From: an uncultured Caldimonas sp.
GTDB lineage: Bacteria; Pseudomonadota; Gammaproteobacteria; Burkholderiales; Burkholderiaceae
Direction: 5' to 3'
Assembly (NCBI RefSeq): GCF_946480305.1
Contig: NZ_CAMLJQ010000042.1
Span: forward strand, 1-37,985
Length of the DNA: 37,985 nt
The notes below the pieces were generated by a model. That model was not told where the DNA came from. It made no database searches and worked only from the letters and a program-made list of their open reading frames with translations. Positions 20,541 to 28,889 of the stretch are shown here, one piece after another (within the stretch, counting starts at the first letter, position 1; each line of letters starts with the position of its first letter). Both the position numbers and the translations under genes were made by a program.

Positions 20541-21461
20541 ATGGACGCCATCGCACTCCTGATCGCCTCCACGCTCAACGCCGGCACCGTGCTCGCCATC
20601 GCGGGCCTGGGCCTGCTGATCAACGAAAGGGCGGGCATCGTCAACCTGGGGGCCGAGGGCATGATGCTCGTCGCTGCCATCGCAGGCTTTGCGACCGCGG
20701 CGCACACCGGCAGCGACCTGCTCGCCTTTGCCGCGGGCGCCGGTGCCGGCGCGCTGCTGGCAGCGGCCTTCGGCGTGCTGGTGATCTGGTTCAACACCAA
20801 CCAGTACGCCTCGGGCCTGGCGCTCAGCCTGTTCGGCGCAGGTTTCTCGGCTTTCGTCGGCATCGGCTACACGCAGGCGAAGCTGTCGGAGCGCATGCGC
20901 TTCGAGATCCCCGGCCTGGCGGACATCCCCTTCGTGGGCGCCGCGTTGTTCAAGCACCACCCGATGGTGTATTTCGCCGTGGCGCTGACGGTCGGGCTCG
21001 CGTGGTTCCTGTACCGCTCGCGCGGCGGGCTGGTGCTGCGCGCCATCGGCGAATCGCCGGAATCCGCCCATGCGCTGGGGTACCCGGTGCGCCGCCTGCG
21101 CCTCGTTGCCGTGATGGTCGGCGGCGCGCTGTGCGGCCTGGCAGGCGCGTATGTTTCGGTGATCTACACACCGCTGTGGGTCGAAGGCATGATCGCCGGC
21201 AAGGGCTGGATCGCGCTCGCGCTGACCACCTTCGCGACGTGGCGCCCGACGCGTGTCTTGCTGGGCGCCTACCTGTTCGGTGGCGTGACGATGCTGCAGT
21301 ACCACCTGCAAGGCCAGGGCGTCGAGATCCCGACCCAGGTGCTGACCGCGTTGCCCTACGTCGCCACCATCGTGGTGCTGGTGCTCATTTCGCGCAACCC
21401 CACGTGGATCCGGATCAACATGCCTGCATCGCTCGGCAAGCCGTTCCATCCAGGCAGTTGA
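20541..21461 (+). CDS. ABC transporter permease 2 (YufQ/NupQ-like)
   Basis: This 306-aa inner-membrane protein is the second BPD_transp_2 subunit, with eight or so helices. GLGLLINERAGIVNLGAEGMML (about 22-43) is the characteristic segment, and LRAIGESPESAHALGYPVRRLR is the cytoplasmic coupling region to the ATPase. It follows permease 1 with a 3-base gap. A 67-base gap separates it from the first BMP lipoprotein gene, which has its own ribosome site. Confidence 0.95.
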   Translation: MDAIALLIASTLNAGTVLAIAGLGLLINERAGIVNLGAEGMMLVAAIAGFATAAHTGSDLLAFAAGAGAGALLAAAFGVLVIWFNTNQYASGLALSLFGAGFSAFVGIGYTQAKLSERMRFEIPGLADIPFVGAALFKHHPMVYFAVALTVGLAWFLYRSRGGLVLRAIGESPESAHALGYPVRRLRLVAVMVGGALCGLAGAYVSVIYTPLWVEGMIAGKGWIALALTTFATWRPTRVLLGAYLFGGVTMLQYHLQGQGVEIPTQVLTALPYVATIVVLVLISRNPTWIRINMPASLGKPFHPGS

Positions 21462-21528
21462 CAGCCCTTCGTCACATAATCTTCGCTTCCCCTTACCGCT
21501 CGTTCACTGCTCTTTCGGAGAGACCCAC

Positions 21529-22683
21529 ATGACCGATCTGAACAAACGTACCCTGCTCAAGCTCGCAGGGTTGAGCTCGCTGGTGGCTGCTGCCGCCCTT
21601 GCCGGCTGCGGCAAGAAGGAAGAGGCGCCCGCGCCGGCCCCGACGCCGGTGACCGAGGCCCCCGCGCCGAAGGCCGAGCCGCTCAAGATCGCGTTTGCCT
21701 ACGTCGGCCCGGTGGGCGATGCCGGCTGGACGTATGCGCACGACCGCGGTCGCAAGGAGATCGAAGCCGAGTTCGGCGACAAGATCGTCACCAGCTACGT
21801 CGAGAACGTGCCCGAAGCGGCCGATGCCGAGCGCGTGATCCGCGACATGGTGGGCCAGGGCAACAAGCTGGTCTTCGGCACCACCTTCGGCTACATGGAG
21901 CCCATGCTCAAGGTGGCCGCCGACCACAAGGACGTGAAGTTCGAGCATGCCACCGGCTACAAGACGGCCGACAACATGCGCACCTACGATTCGCGCACCT
22001 ATGAAGGCGCCTACATGGCCGGTGTGATCGCCGGCAAGATGACCAAGAGCAACACGCTCGGCGTCGTCGCATCGCACCCCATTCCCGAGGTGATCCGCAA
22101 CATCAACTCCTTCACGTTGGGCGCGCAGTCGGTCAACCCGAAGGTGAAGACCAAGGTCGTGTGGGTCTACACGTGGTACGACCCCGCCAAGGAAGGCGAT
22201 GCTGCGCAGGCGCTGCTCAACCAGGGCGCCGACGTGCTGATGCAGAACACCGATTCGTCGGCCGTGCTGCAGACGGCCGAGAAGGCCGGCAAGCTCGCGT
22301 TCGGCTGGGATTCCGACATGAGCAGCTTCGGCCCCAACGCGCACCTGGGTTCCGCCGTCATCAACTGGGGCCCGTACTACAAGAAGGCCGTGGCTGACGT
22401 GCTCAACAACACGTGGAGCACCGAGCAGAACTGGTGGGGCGTGAAGGAAGGCGCCATCGACCTCGTGTCCATCTCCGACAAGGTGCCCGCCGAAACCAAG
22501 GAGCAGATCGAGAAGATCAAGGCCGGCCTGAAGGACGGCAGCTTCGCGATCTGGAAGGGCCCCATCGTGGGCCAGGACGGCAAGGAATTGCTCGCCAAGG
22601 ACGCCGTCGCCGACGACAAGTTCCTGCACGGCATCAACTGGTACGTGAAGGGCGTCGAGGGCAAGGTGCCCGCCGGCAAGTAA
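21529..22683 (+). CDS. BMP-family purine/nucleoside-binding lipoprotein
   Basis: This 384-aa substrate-binding protein has a basic N-terminus, a hydrophobic stretch and a lipobox L24-A-G-C27, so it should be lipidated and membrane anchored. A proline/alanine linker precedes the BMP (PnrA-like) domain. That domain begins with IAFAYVGPVGDAGWTYAHDRG and contains FGTTFGYMEPML, SHPIPEVIRNINSF and GWDSDMSSF. A GGAGAGA ribosome site lies 9 bases before the ATG. Family members bind nucleosides or purine bases, and the location beside guanine and adenine deaminases supports a purine ligand. It is a paralogue of the protein encoded at 24822-25907. Confidence 0.94.
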   Translation: MTDLNKRTLLKLAGLSSLVAAAALAGCGKKEEAPAPAPTPVTEAPAPKAEPLKIAFAYVGPVGDAGWTYAHDRGRKEIEAEFGDKIVTSYVENVPEAADAERVIRDMVGQGNKLVFGTTFGYMEPMLKVAADHKDVKFEHATGYKTADNMRTYDSRTYEGAYMAGVIAGKMTKSNTLGVVASHPIPEVIRNINSFTLGAQSVNPKVKTKVVWVYTWYDPAKEGDAAQALLNQGADVLMQNTDSSAVLQTAEKAGKLAFGWDSDMSSFGPNAHLGSAVINWGPYYKKAVADVLNNTWSTEQNWWGVKEGAIDLVSISDKVPAETKEQIEKIKAGLKDGSFAIWKGPIVGQDGKELLAKDAVADDKFLHGINWYVKGVEGKVPAGK

Positions 22684-22705
22684 GCCGCTCGCTGCATGAA
22701 CGAAC

Positions 22706-22734
22706 AGGCCGCCGCGGTGAGAGCCCGGCGGCCT
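22706..22734 (+). terminator. Intrinsic terminator-like hairpin after the BMP lipoprotein gene
   Basis: An 8-base perfect inverted repeat, AGGCCGCC (22706-22713) and GGCGGCCT (22727-22734), is followed by TTGTCTT. It lies 22 bases past the stop and just before the Rieske oxygenase start. The T-run is weak, so it may attenuate rather than stop transcription. That would leave lower expression of the downstream Rieske, deaminase and second BMP genes. Confidence 0.65.
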
Positions 22735-22745
22735 TTGTCTTCCGC

Positions 22746-23705
22746 ATGAAAGAACTTTCGCTCTGGCACCCGGTGTGCCGTGTCGATGAACTGACAACCA
22801 GCCCGCTGGCCGTGCGCCTGCTGGAGCGCGACCTCGTGCTGTGGCGTGGCGGCTCAGGCAGCGTGCATGCATTCGCCGACCGTTGCCCGCACCGCGGCGC
22901 CCGGCTGTCGCTCGGCCGTGTGCAGCAGGGCGCGCTGGAGTGCCCCTACCACGGCTGGCAGTTCGAAGGCAGCGGCCAGTGCATCAAGGTACCGGCCGTG
23001 CCCGGCTTTCAGCCGCCTGCCGGGCACAAGGCATGCGCGCACGCGGTGGCACCGGCGGCCGGGTTGCTGTGGGTGCGCCTCGAAGGCGATGCGCCCATGC
23101 CGTCGTTCGAGACAGAAACCGATACCCATCTGCGCAAGCTCACCGTCGGCCCCTATGACGTGGCCACGAGCGCACCGCGCATCGTCGAGAACTTCCTGGA
23201 CATGTCGCATTTCGGTCTGGTGCACGAAGGCTGGCTCGGCGACCGCGCCCACCTGGCCCAGGCGGACTACCGCGTTCAGGAGAGCGAGACCGGCGTGCTC
23301 GCGACCGGCTGCAGGGCGTGGCAGCCCCAGAGCAACCGGCTCTCGAGCGAGGGCAGCGACGTCGAGTACACCTATGCCGTCACCGCGCCGTATACCGCGA
23401 TGCTGACCAAGCTGCCGCAGGCGCAGAACGGCTACCGCGACGTGATCTCGCTGTTCGTGTGCCCGGTGGAGCCCGAGCGCAGCCGCGTGTGGTTCCGCCT
23501 GGCCGTGACCGACTTCGCATCGTCCGACGAGCAGCTGAGCGCGTTCCAGCACACGATCTTCATGCAGGATCGGCCGGTGCTCGAATCACAGACCCCGCGC
23601 CGCCTGCCCTTGAGCGGCGGCGAACTGCACAGCGCGGCCGATCGCTTGAGTGCCGCCTACCGCCGCTACCTGCGCGAGCAGGGCATCACGTTTGGAGTGT
23701 GCTGA
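22746..23705 (+). CDS. Rieske non-heme iron oxygenase, catalytic subunit (HpxD-like)
   Basis: This 319-aa protein has an N-terminal Rieske 2Fe-2S domain with ligands C47-P-H49 and C66-P-Y-H69 (spacing CxH-16-CxxH). The catalytic domain has the mononuclear iron motif [13 protein letters not shown] (E148 to H160, ligands His155 and His160) and a later Asp in [10 protein letters not shown]. This is the alpha-only class that includes HpxD, VanA and the methylxanthine N-demethylases. HpxDE of Klebsiella oxidises hypoxanthine, so a purine or modified purine substrate is plausible here. A reductase partner is not encoded in the window. It lies 2 bases before the deaminase gene. The substrate is unproven. 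Confidence 0.9.
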   Translation: MKELSLWHPVCRVDELTTSPLAVRLLERDLVLWRGGSGSVHAFADRCPHRGARLSLGRVQQGALECPYHGWQFEGSGQCIKVPAVPGFQPPAGHKACAHAVAPAAGLLWVRLEGDAPMPSFETETDTHLRKLTVGPYDVATSAPRIVENFLDMSHFGLVHEGWLGDRAHLAQADYRVQESETGVLATGCRAWQPQSNRLSSEGSDVEYTYAVTAPYTAMLTKLPQAQNGYRDVISLFVCPVEPERSRVWFRLAVTDFASSDEQLSAFQHTIFMQDRPVLESQTPRRLPLSGGELHSAADRLSAAYRRYLREQGITFGVC

Positions 23706-23707
23706 CC

Positions 23708-24745
23708 ATGTACGAAACCATCGCCCAAGACCGTCTGCCCGAACTGCTGCGTGCCATGCCCAAGGCCGAGCTGCACATTCACATCGAAGGCTCGCTGGAG
23801 CCGGAGCTGATCTTCGCGCTGGCGCAGCGCAACAACGTGCAGCTGGCCTACCCGAGCGTGGAGGCCTTGCGCGCAGCCTATGCCTTCACCGACTTGCAGA
23901 GCTTTCTCGACATTTATTACGCCGGTGCCAGCGTGCTGCTGACACAGGAAGACTTCCACGACATGGCGTGGGCCTACCTCACGAAGGCGGCCGCCGAAAA
24001 CGTCCTGCACGCCGAGATCTTCTTCGACCCGCAGACGCACACCGCGCGCGGCGTGCCGATGGACACCGTGATCCACGGCCTGAAGCGCGCGACCGACCGC
24101 GCGGGCCGCGAGCTGGGCGTCAGTGCTTCGCTGATCCTGTGCTTCCTGCGCCATCTGAGCGAAGAAGAGGCGTTGCAGACGCTCGAAGCCGCCTTGCCCT
24201 ACCGCGAGCATTTCATCGGCGTGGGCCTCGACTCCAGCGAGCGCGGCCACCCGCCCGAGAAGTTCGCGCGCGTCTTCGCACGCTGCCGCGAGCTCGGCCT
24301 GCGCCTGGTGGCCCACGCCGGCGAAGAAGGCCCGCCGGAATACATCCGCAACGCGCTCGACGTGTTGAAGGTCGAACGCATCGACCACGGCGTTCGTTGC
24401 GTCGAAGAGCCGGCCCTGGTGCAACGCTTGGCCCGTGAGCGCGTGCCGCTCACCGTGTGCCCCTTGTCCAACGTCAAGCTGTGCGTGTTCGGCACGCTGG
24501 CCGAGCACAACCTGGGAGAATTGCTGGCCGCGGGCCTGGTCGCCACCGTCAACTCCGACGACCCGGCCTACTTCGGCGGCTACCTCAACCAGAACTACCT
24601 CGAAACCTTTGCGGCGCTGCCGCAGTTGAACGCGAGCCACGCCTACACGCTGGCGCGCAACAGCTTCGAGGCCAGTTTTGCGAGCGATGCCGACAAGGCC
24701 CGCTGGATCGCGCAACTCGACGAGACGTTCGCGCGCTTCCAGTAG
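23708..24745 (+). CDS. Adenine deaminase (adenosine deaminase superfamily)
   Basis: This 345-aa zinc hydrolase has ligands H23 and H25 in [11 protein letters not shown], then [13 protein letters not shown] with the catalytic Glu, VERIDHGVR and [12 protein letters not shown]. Routine annotation would say adenosine deaminase. However, the EEGPPEYI motif, the [15 protein letters not shown] segment and the [14 protein letters not shown] segment are those of the bacterial/fungal adenine deaminase subgroup (Aah1-like), which converts adenine to hypoxanthine. The location beside guanine deaminase and xanthine dehydrogenase fits a base rather than a nucleoside. It starts 2 bases after the Rieske stop. 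Activity is inferred from subgroup motifs. Confidence 0.9.
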   Translation: MYETIAQDRLPELLRAMPKAELHIHIEGSLEPELIFALAQRNNVQLAYPSVEALRAAYAFTDLQSFLDIYYAGASVLLTQEDFHDMAWAYLTKAAAENVLHAEIFFDPQTHTARGVPMDTVIHGLKRATDRAGRELGVSASLILCFLRHLSEEEALQTLEAALPYREHFIGVGLDSSERGHPPEKFARVFARCRELGLRLVAHAGEEGPPEYIRNALDVLKVERIDHGVRCVEEPALVQRLARERVPLTVCPLSNVKLCVFGTLAEHNLGELLAAGLVATVNSDDPAYFGGYLNQNYLETFAALPQLNASHAYTLARNSFEASFASDADKARWIAQLDETFARFQ

Positions 24746-24821
24746 CTCTCTATCGCCTACCCGCAGCTCCGCGCCCCAGGAGCCGAGCGGTTTTCACCCC
24801 GGGGCCATGTAGAGGAACACC

Positions 24822-25907
24822 ATGTACAAAAACCTCAGGCGCGCCATGCTGGCCGCCTCGATGTTTGCCGCCGCCTTTCCCCTTGCCGCCCAGGCGCAGG
24901 CCAGCCCGCCGCTGAAAGTCGGCTTCGTGTTCGTGAGCCCGGTGGGCGAAGCGGGCTGGACGTATCAGCACAACCTGGGCCGGCTCGAACTGGAAAAGGC
25001 CCTCGGCGCCAAGGTACGCACCACGTACGTCGAGAACGTGGCCGAAGGCCCCGAGTCCGAACGCGTGATCCGCGACATGGCGCAGCAGGGCCACCGGCTC
25101 GTCTTCACCACCAGCTTCGGCTACATGGACCCCACGCTCAAGGTGGCGGCGGAGTTTCCGCAGGTGACGTTCGAGCACATGGGCGGCTACAAGTCTGCCG
25201 TCAACGTGGCCACCTACAACGCGCGCTTCTACGAAGGCCGCTACCTGGCCGGCATGGTGGCCGGCCGCATGAGCAAGAGCGGCCAGGCGGGGTATGTGGC
25301 CGGCTTCCCGGTGCCCGAGGTGGTGCAGGGCATCAACGCCTTCACGCTCGGCATGCGCGCGGTCAACCCGAAGGCCCAGGTCAAGGTGGTGTGGCTCAAC
25401 AATTGGTTCGACCCCTCGCGCGAGCGTGACGCCGCGATGACGCTGATCAACCAGGGCGTCGACGTGATCACGCACCACAGCGCGTCGACTGCCGCCGTGC
25501 AGGCCGCCGAGGAGCGGGGCGCGATGAGCATCCCGTACCACAGCGACATGCGCACCTTTGCGCCCAAGGGCCAGCTCACCGCGGTCACCCACCACTGGGG
25601 CGCGTTCTACACCCGCGTGGCGCAAGCCGTGATCGACGGGCGCTGGAAGCCGCAGCCCTTCATGGGTGGGCTGAAGGACGGGATGGTCAAACTGGCGCCA
25701 TTCGGCACCCAGGTGCCGAAGGAGGTGGTGGCACAGGTGCGCGCGCGCGAGCAGGCCATCGCGTCGGGCACCTTCCATCCCTTCTCGGGCCGCATCACCG
25801 ACAACGAAGGCAAGGCGCGGCTGACAGGCGGCGTGATGGACGAGCAGGCCATCGCGACGATGGACTACTACGTCGAAGGCGTGGTGGGCAGCTTTCCGAA
25901 GCGCTGA
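24822..25907 (+). CDS. Second BMP-family binding protein, soluble
   Basis: This 361-aa periplasmic binding protein has a cleavable signal peptide (AASMFAAAFPLAAQAQA, cleavage after about residue 27) and no lipobox, so it should be free in the periplasm. The mature domain parallels that of the lipoprotein encoded at 21529: VGFVFVSPVGEAGWTYQHN, TSFGYMDPTLKVA, GFPVPEVVQGINAF and PYHSDMRTF. An AGAGGA ribosome site sits 5 bases before the ATG. It probably serves the same ATPase and permeases with a different purine preference. It is the last gene of the rightward purine run and converges on the methyltransferase gene, 16 bases away. Confidence 0.93.
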   Translation: MYKNLRRAMLAASMFAAAFPLAAQAQASPPLKVGFVFVSPVGEAGWTYQHNLGRLELEKALGAKVRTTYVENVAEGPESERVIRDMAQQGHRLVFTTSFGYMDPTLKVAAEFPQVTFEHMGGYKSAVNVATYNARFYEGRYLAGMVAGRMSKSGQAGYVAGFPVPEVVQGINAFTLGMRAVNPKAQVKVVWLNNWFDPSRERDAAMTLINQGVDVITHHSASTAAVQAAEERGAMSIPYHSDMRTFAPKGQLTAVTHHWGAFYTRVAQAVIDGRWKPQPFMGGLKDGMVKLAPFGTQVPKEVVAQVRAREQAIASGTFHPFSGRITDNEGKARLTGGVMDEQAIATMDYYVEGVVGSFPKR

Positions 25908-25923
25908 GCAGCGCCAACGGTCC

Positions 25924-26529
25924 TCAGACGCGGGCAAACACCAGCAACTGGTTGTTGGCCGGCATCGCGATGCGCTCGCGCAGCTTGAGCTGCCGCGCAC
26001 GCGCTTCGTCGACCACCGCTTCCAAGTCCCGCACGCCCCAGCGTGCGTCACGGCTGCGCAACTCGGCATCGAACGCCGCGTTGCTGTCGGCCGTGTGCTG
26101 CCCGCCGATGCGGTAAGGCCCGTACAACACCAGCAGGCCCCTCGCGGCCAGGTGTTGGCGCGCGCCGTCCAACAGGCCGAGGCAAGCTGCCCAGGGCGCA
26201 ATGTGGATCATGTTGGCGCAGTAGATCAGGTCGTAGGGGTCGACCACGGGCCACGGGAAGCCGGTCACGTCCAGCTGCAGCGGCGGCTCGACGTTGCTCA
26301 AACCCGCCTCGCGCGCCCACGCGACGATCGACGGGAAGGTGGCGACTTCGTGTTCGGTCGGCTGCCATCGCCAGCCGGGCAGGGCGGCGGCAAAGTGCGC
26401 GGCGTGCTGGCCAGTGCCGCTGGCGATTTCAAGTGCGCGCCCGGTGCTCGGCAGCAGGCGCAGCAGCTCGGCCAGGATGGGCGGGCCGTTGCGTTCGGCG
26501 GCGGGGCTGTGCAGTGCGGATGACGACAT
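25924..26529 (-). CDS. DUF938-family SAM-dependent methyltransferase
   Basis: This 201-aa protein has the SAM-binding loop ALEIASGTGQHAAHFA (about 32-47) and QPTEHEVATFPSI. The DUF938 hallmarks YDLIYCANMIHIAPW and LYGPYRIGGQHTADSNAAFD follow, and it ends with NNQLLVFARV. The family is widespread in proteobacteria and its substrate has not been established. It converges with the purine operon and lies 50 bases from the unrecognised protein gene on the same strand. Nothing links it to purine metabolism. Confidence 0.92.
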   Translation of the reverse strand: MSSSALHSPAAERNGPPILAELLRLLPSTGRALEIASGTGQHAAHFAAALPGWRWQPTEHEVATFPSIVAWAREAGLSNVEPPLQLDVTGFPWPVVDPYDLIYCANMIHIAPWAACLGLLDGARQHLAARGLLVLYGPYRIGGQHTADSNAAFDAELRSRDARWGVRDLEAVVDEARARQLKLRERIAMPANNQLLVFARV

Positions 26530-26579
26530 CCCGCCATTGTGCGCATCAGGTCGTCAAGCGCGGCACTGAACCGGCGGCA

Positions 26580-27704
26580 TCAAAGCGGGGGATACCCGTA
26601 CTTGCGGTCGAATTCACTGACGCTGTCCGGCTTGCCCACGTCGAACATGTCCCAGAGGCTCGTGCCGAAGTCCTGCTCGATCTGCCCGCCCTGCTCCGAG
26701 TAGACGTGCTGCGCGGCTTCCAGCACCTCCGGCAGCGAACCCTCGCGTTCCCAGCCGTTGACCCACTCCCTGAAGGAGCCGAAGTCATGCCGGTACTCCG
26801 AGCCTCCACGAACCTCGTGGAGCACCTGCAGGTTCGACACCTCCTCGTCGTATCCGTTGAACCACCCCGGCGGGTCGATCTCGTATTCCTTCGACTCCGT
26901 CAATGCCTGGGACGTCGACTTGCTGAACCCCATCTCCTGCAGCAGCGACTGCGTCAGCACCGGGTCCTTGCCGTCCTGGTAGCCGGCCACTTCGAACAGC
27001 GCGGCATCGAACCATTCCTTGAATCTTGCCTGACGCGCCTGCGCCACTTCCTGCTGCTCGGGCGACTGCGGGCCGCCGGCGGTCTCGTCGCCATAGGTCA
27101 GATACTCCCGGTACGCTGCCAGCGCATCTTTTTCTTCTCCACGGTCGAGCATTTCTCGTATGTCGCTCGCTGCTTCCTCCGCGAGCTCCCAGGAGTTCTT
27201 CTCCACGACCTCGACGCGCCGATTCCGGCTGTCCACGGCACTCAACGTGACGGCGCCGTCATCGGCCATCTCCATCGACCAGTCGCCGGAACTCGGCCCC
27301 TTCGGGCCATGGTCCTGGGAGACGGACAAGCGACCCCGGTCGTTGATGACGGTGTAGTTCTGTTCTGCACAGCTCACTTCGTACGTCTGCCTGCCGTCTT
27401 TCAGGGGACTCGCGGCTCGTACCTGCACATCCCCCCCGATCATGCGTTCGCCGTTCCAGTCCTTGTCGACCAGCAATTTGCCGTCCTTTTCTGCGACGAG
27501 CGTGGCGTGGTTGTACATGTCGCCAAGCGACAGCTCGGACTTGCCGCTGCGCCAACCCTCCGAAGTGAGGGAAGCGTTGCCGCCGCCTTCCTGGGTCGAT
27601 GCCCTGCTGGCGACGGTTGCATAGAACCTGTCGGACTTCTGCGCTTCGAGCAGCAGGTTCCCTTGGGCGAAGTGCCATCCGTCAGGCCGGCTGGTGAGCA
27701 ACAT
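26580..27704 (-). CDS. Unrecognised 374-aa protein, lower GC
   Basis: I do not recognise this protein. The start at 27704 has AAGGGAG 6 bases upstream, and the frame is open without rare-codon clusters. The first 150 or so residues look strand-rich with many Gly/Ser/Asp (for example GDMYNHATLVAEKDGKLLVDKD). The rest looks helical and acidic, with aromatic segments such as EYEIDPPGWFNGYDEEV and FREWVNGWEREGS. No signal peptide, membrane helix or cysteine-rich motif is seen. AT-rich stretches (for example 27121-27200) contrast with its neighbours, which suggests transfer. Its large upstream gap and AT content are typical of effector or toxin-like cargo genes, but there is no direct evidence for such a role. 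Confidence 0.75.
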   Translation of the reverse strand: MLLTSRPDGWHFAQGNLLLEAQKSDRFYATVASRASTQEGGGNASLTSEGWRSGKSELSLGDMYNHATLVAEKDGKLLVDKDWNGERMIGGDVQVRAASPLKDGRQTYEVSCAEQNYTVINDRGRLSVSQDHGPKGPSSGDWSMEMADDGAVTLSAVDSRNRRVEVVEKNSWELAEEAASDIREMLDRGEEKDALAAYREYLTYGDETAGGPQSPEQQEVAQARQARFKEWFDAALFEVAGYQDGKDPVLTQSLLQEMGFSKSTSQALTESKEYEIDPPGWFNGYDEEVSNLQVLHEVRGGSEYRHDFGSFREWVNGWEREGSLPEVLEAAQHVYSEQGGQIEQDFGTSLWDMFDVGKPDSVSEFDRKYGYPPL

Positions 27705-28241
27705 GTGGAACTCCCTTGATGATGAGCGGACCGTGTGGAGCACGGTCACGAGAAACAATCCGGAGCGCGTCGCGGCACGTCTCCCAGCGCAGCAGGGAAT
27801 GCATCGCGCAGGAACCGCTTGCACGTCAATCGAGGCCGGCAACCTTACCAACGGCATGTTGGCTGCAGGATTTCATCTGTGTTGCAGGCACTGCATTGCC
27901 GAAACCGGGAATTCGTAGATGCGGGACGGCGAAGCCGAACGCGGCATGTCCGGCACGCCGTGTCGAGCTTCGCGTTTCATCAGCGTCGGTCGCGCGTTCT
28001 CGTCGCCTTCCTGTGCATTTGTATGCAGACAGACCGCGAACTCGCGACGGCTGGCTATCAGCGCAGGGGCGGGGCGGACACCCCGCATCTGCGCATGCAG
28101 GTACATCAACGACGCTGATAGGCTTTACCAGCTTTCACAGGCCGAGCTGTTCTGCCGTTGTTCAAGGCCGTCGTTCACAGCCGAAGACGGTGTTCACTCG
28201 CATGTCTTCGCCGCTGTGGTTCCACTCAGTGCCTGGCTTTG
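27705..28241. other. 537-base gap without a convincing gene
   Basis: This stretch is less GC-rich than its surroundings. The open frames in it are short, start poorly and have codon use unlike real genes here. It should contain the leftward promoter of the unrecognised 374-aa gene and the 3' end of the DJ-1-like transcript. I see no repeat, tRNA or terminator I can support. Confidence 0.4.
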
Positions 28242-28889
28242 TCATGTAAGAGAAATTCCCTGCGCTGAGCCCGCCGAGCTATGGCGTTGCTCGATGCTCG
28301 CGTCGATGAGTTCCTCGAACAGCCGTTCCTGGCCGGCGGGCAACAACTCGCGCAGCGTCTGACGACGCTTCTCCGGGCCGAACAGGCGCTGCACCGCCCA
28401 GCCAGTCAAATACAGGGCCGACAGGCAGCCGCCGGCGGTCGCGACGTTGCCTCTGCACACCAAGGGCTGGTCAAGCACTTCGATGCCCAGTGCGCGCAGG
28501 CGTGGGGCCGCATCGGGGTGCGTGGTGGCCTGGCGGGCGCTGAGCAGCCCGAGGTGGGCGAGGACGAAAGCGCCGGCGCAGATCGAGCCCAGCAGTTGGT
28601 GACGCGGATCGAGCGCGTTGGCGCCCTGCAAGGCGGACGTGAAGGCTTCGTCGGCCAGCGCGGCCGGCACGCCGGCCTTGCCGCTCGTGAACAGCACCAC
28701 ATCGGCCTCGCAAGCCTCCTGCAGTCTGCCTTGCGTGGGCACCATGAGGCCGTGCGCGGAGCGGTGGGCGTGGGCGGTGCCGAGTACTCGCACCTGCCAG
28801 TCCACGCGGTTGCGGCCCAGGATGTCCCACATCAGGAACAGGTCGATGTCGGTGAAGTCGTCGAACACCACCAGGCCGAAGGTCTTCAT
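28242..28889 (-). CDS. DJ-1/PfpI-family protein (isonitrile hydratase/GlxA-N-like)
   Basis: This 215-aa single-domain member of the class I glutamine amidotransferase-like superfamily has an N-terminal strand with the acidic turn VVFDDFTDIDLF, the strand ADVVLFTSGKAGV and the nucleophile elbow Cys104 in LGSICAGAFVLAHLGLL. It then has TTHPDAAPRLRALGIEV. It lacks the C-terminal AraC HTH of full GlxA regulators, so it is more likely an enzyme (isonitrile hydratase or related) than a regulator. Its start overlaps the SnoaL-like gene stop as ATGA, so the two form an operon divergent from the TetR gene. The substrate is unknown. Confidence 0.88.
   Translation of the reverse strand: MKTFGLVVFDDFTDIDLFLMWDILGRNRVDWQVRVLGTAHAHRSAHGLMVPTQGRLQEACEADVVLFTSGKAGVPAALADEAFTSALQGANALDPRHQLLGSICAGAFVLAHLGLLSARQATTHPDAAPRLRALGIEVLDQPLVCRGNVATAGGCLSALYLTGWAVQRLFGPEKRRQTLRELLPAGQERLFEELIDASIEQRHSSAGSAQGISLT

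Noticed and set aside
19266..21449. 727-codon leftward frame opposite the ABC permeases
   Set aside because: Low-complexity His/Gln/Arg-rich translation without motifs. The rightward permease genes are clear and contiguous.
21458..21482. TTGACA followed by an AT-rich box before the BMP lipoprotein gene
   Set aside because: The spacing to CATAAT/TAATCT is 11-13 bases, too short for a sigma-70 promoter. The TTGACA also overlaps the end of the permease gene.
27919..28362. 147-codon rightward frame in the gap beside the DJ-1-like gene
   Set aside because: Codon use is random, the ribosome site is absent and half of it lies antisense to the DJ-1-like gene.
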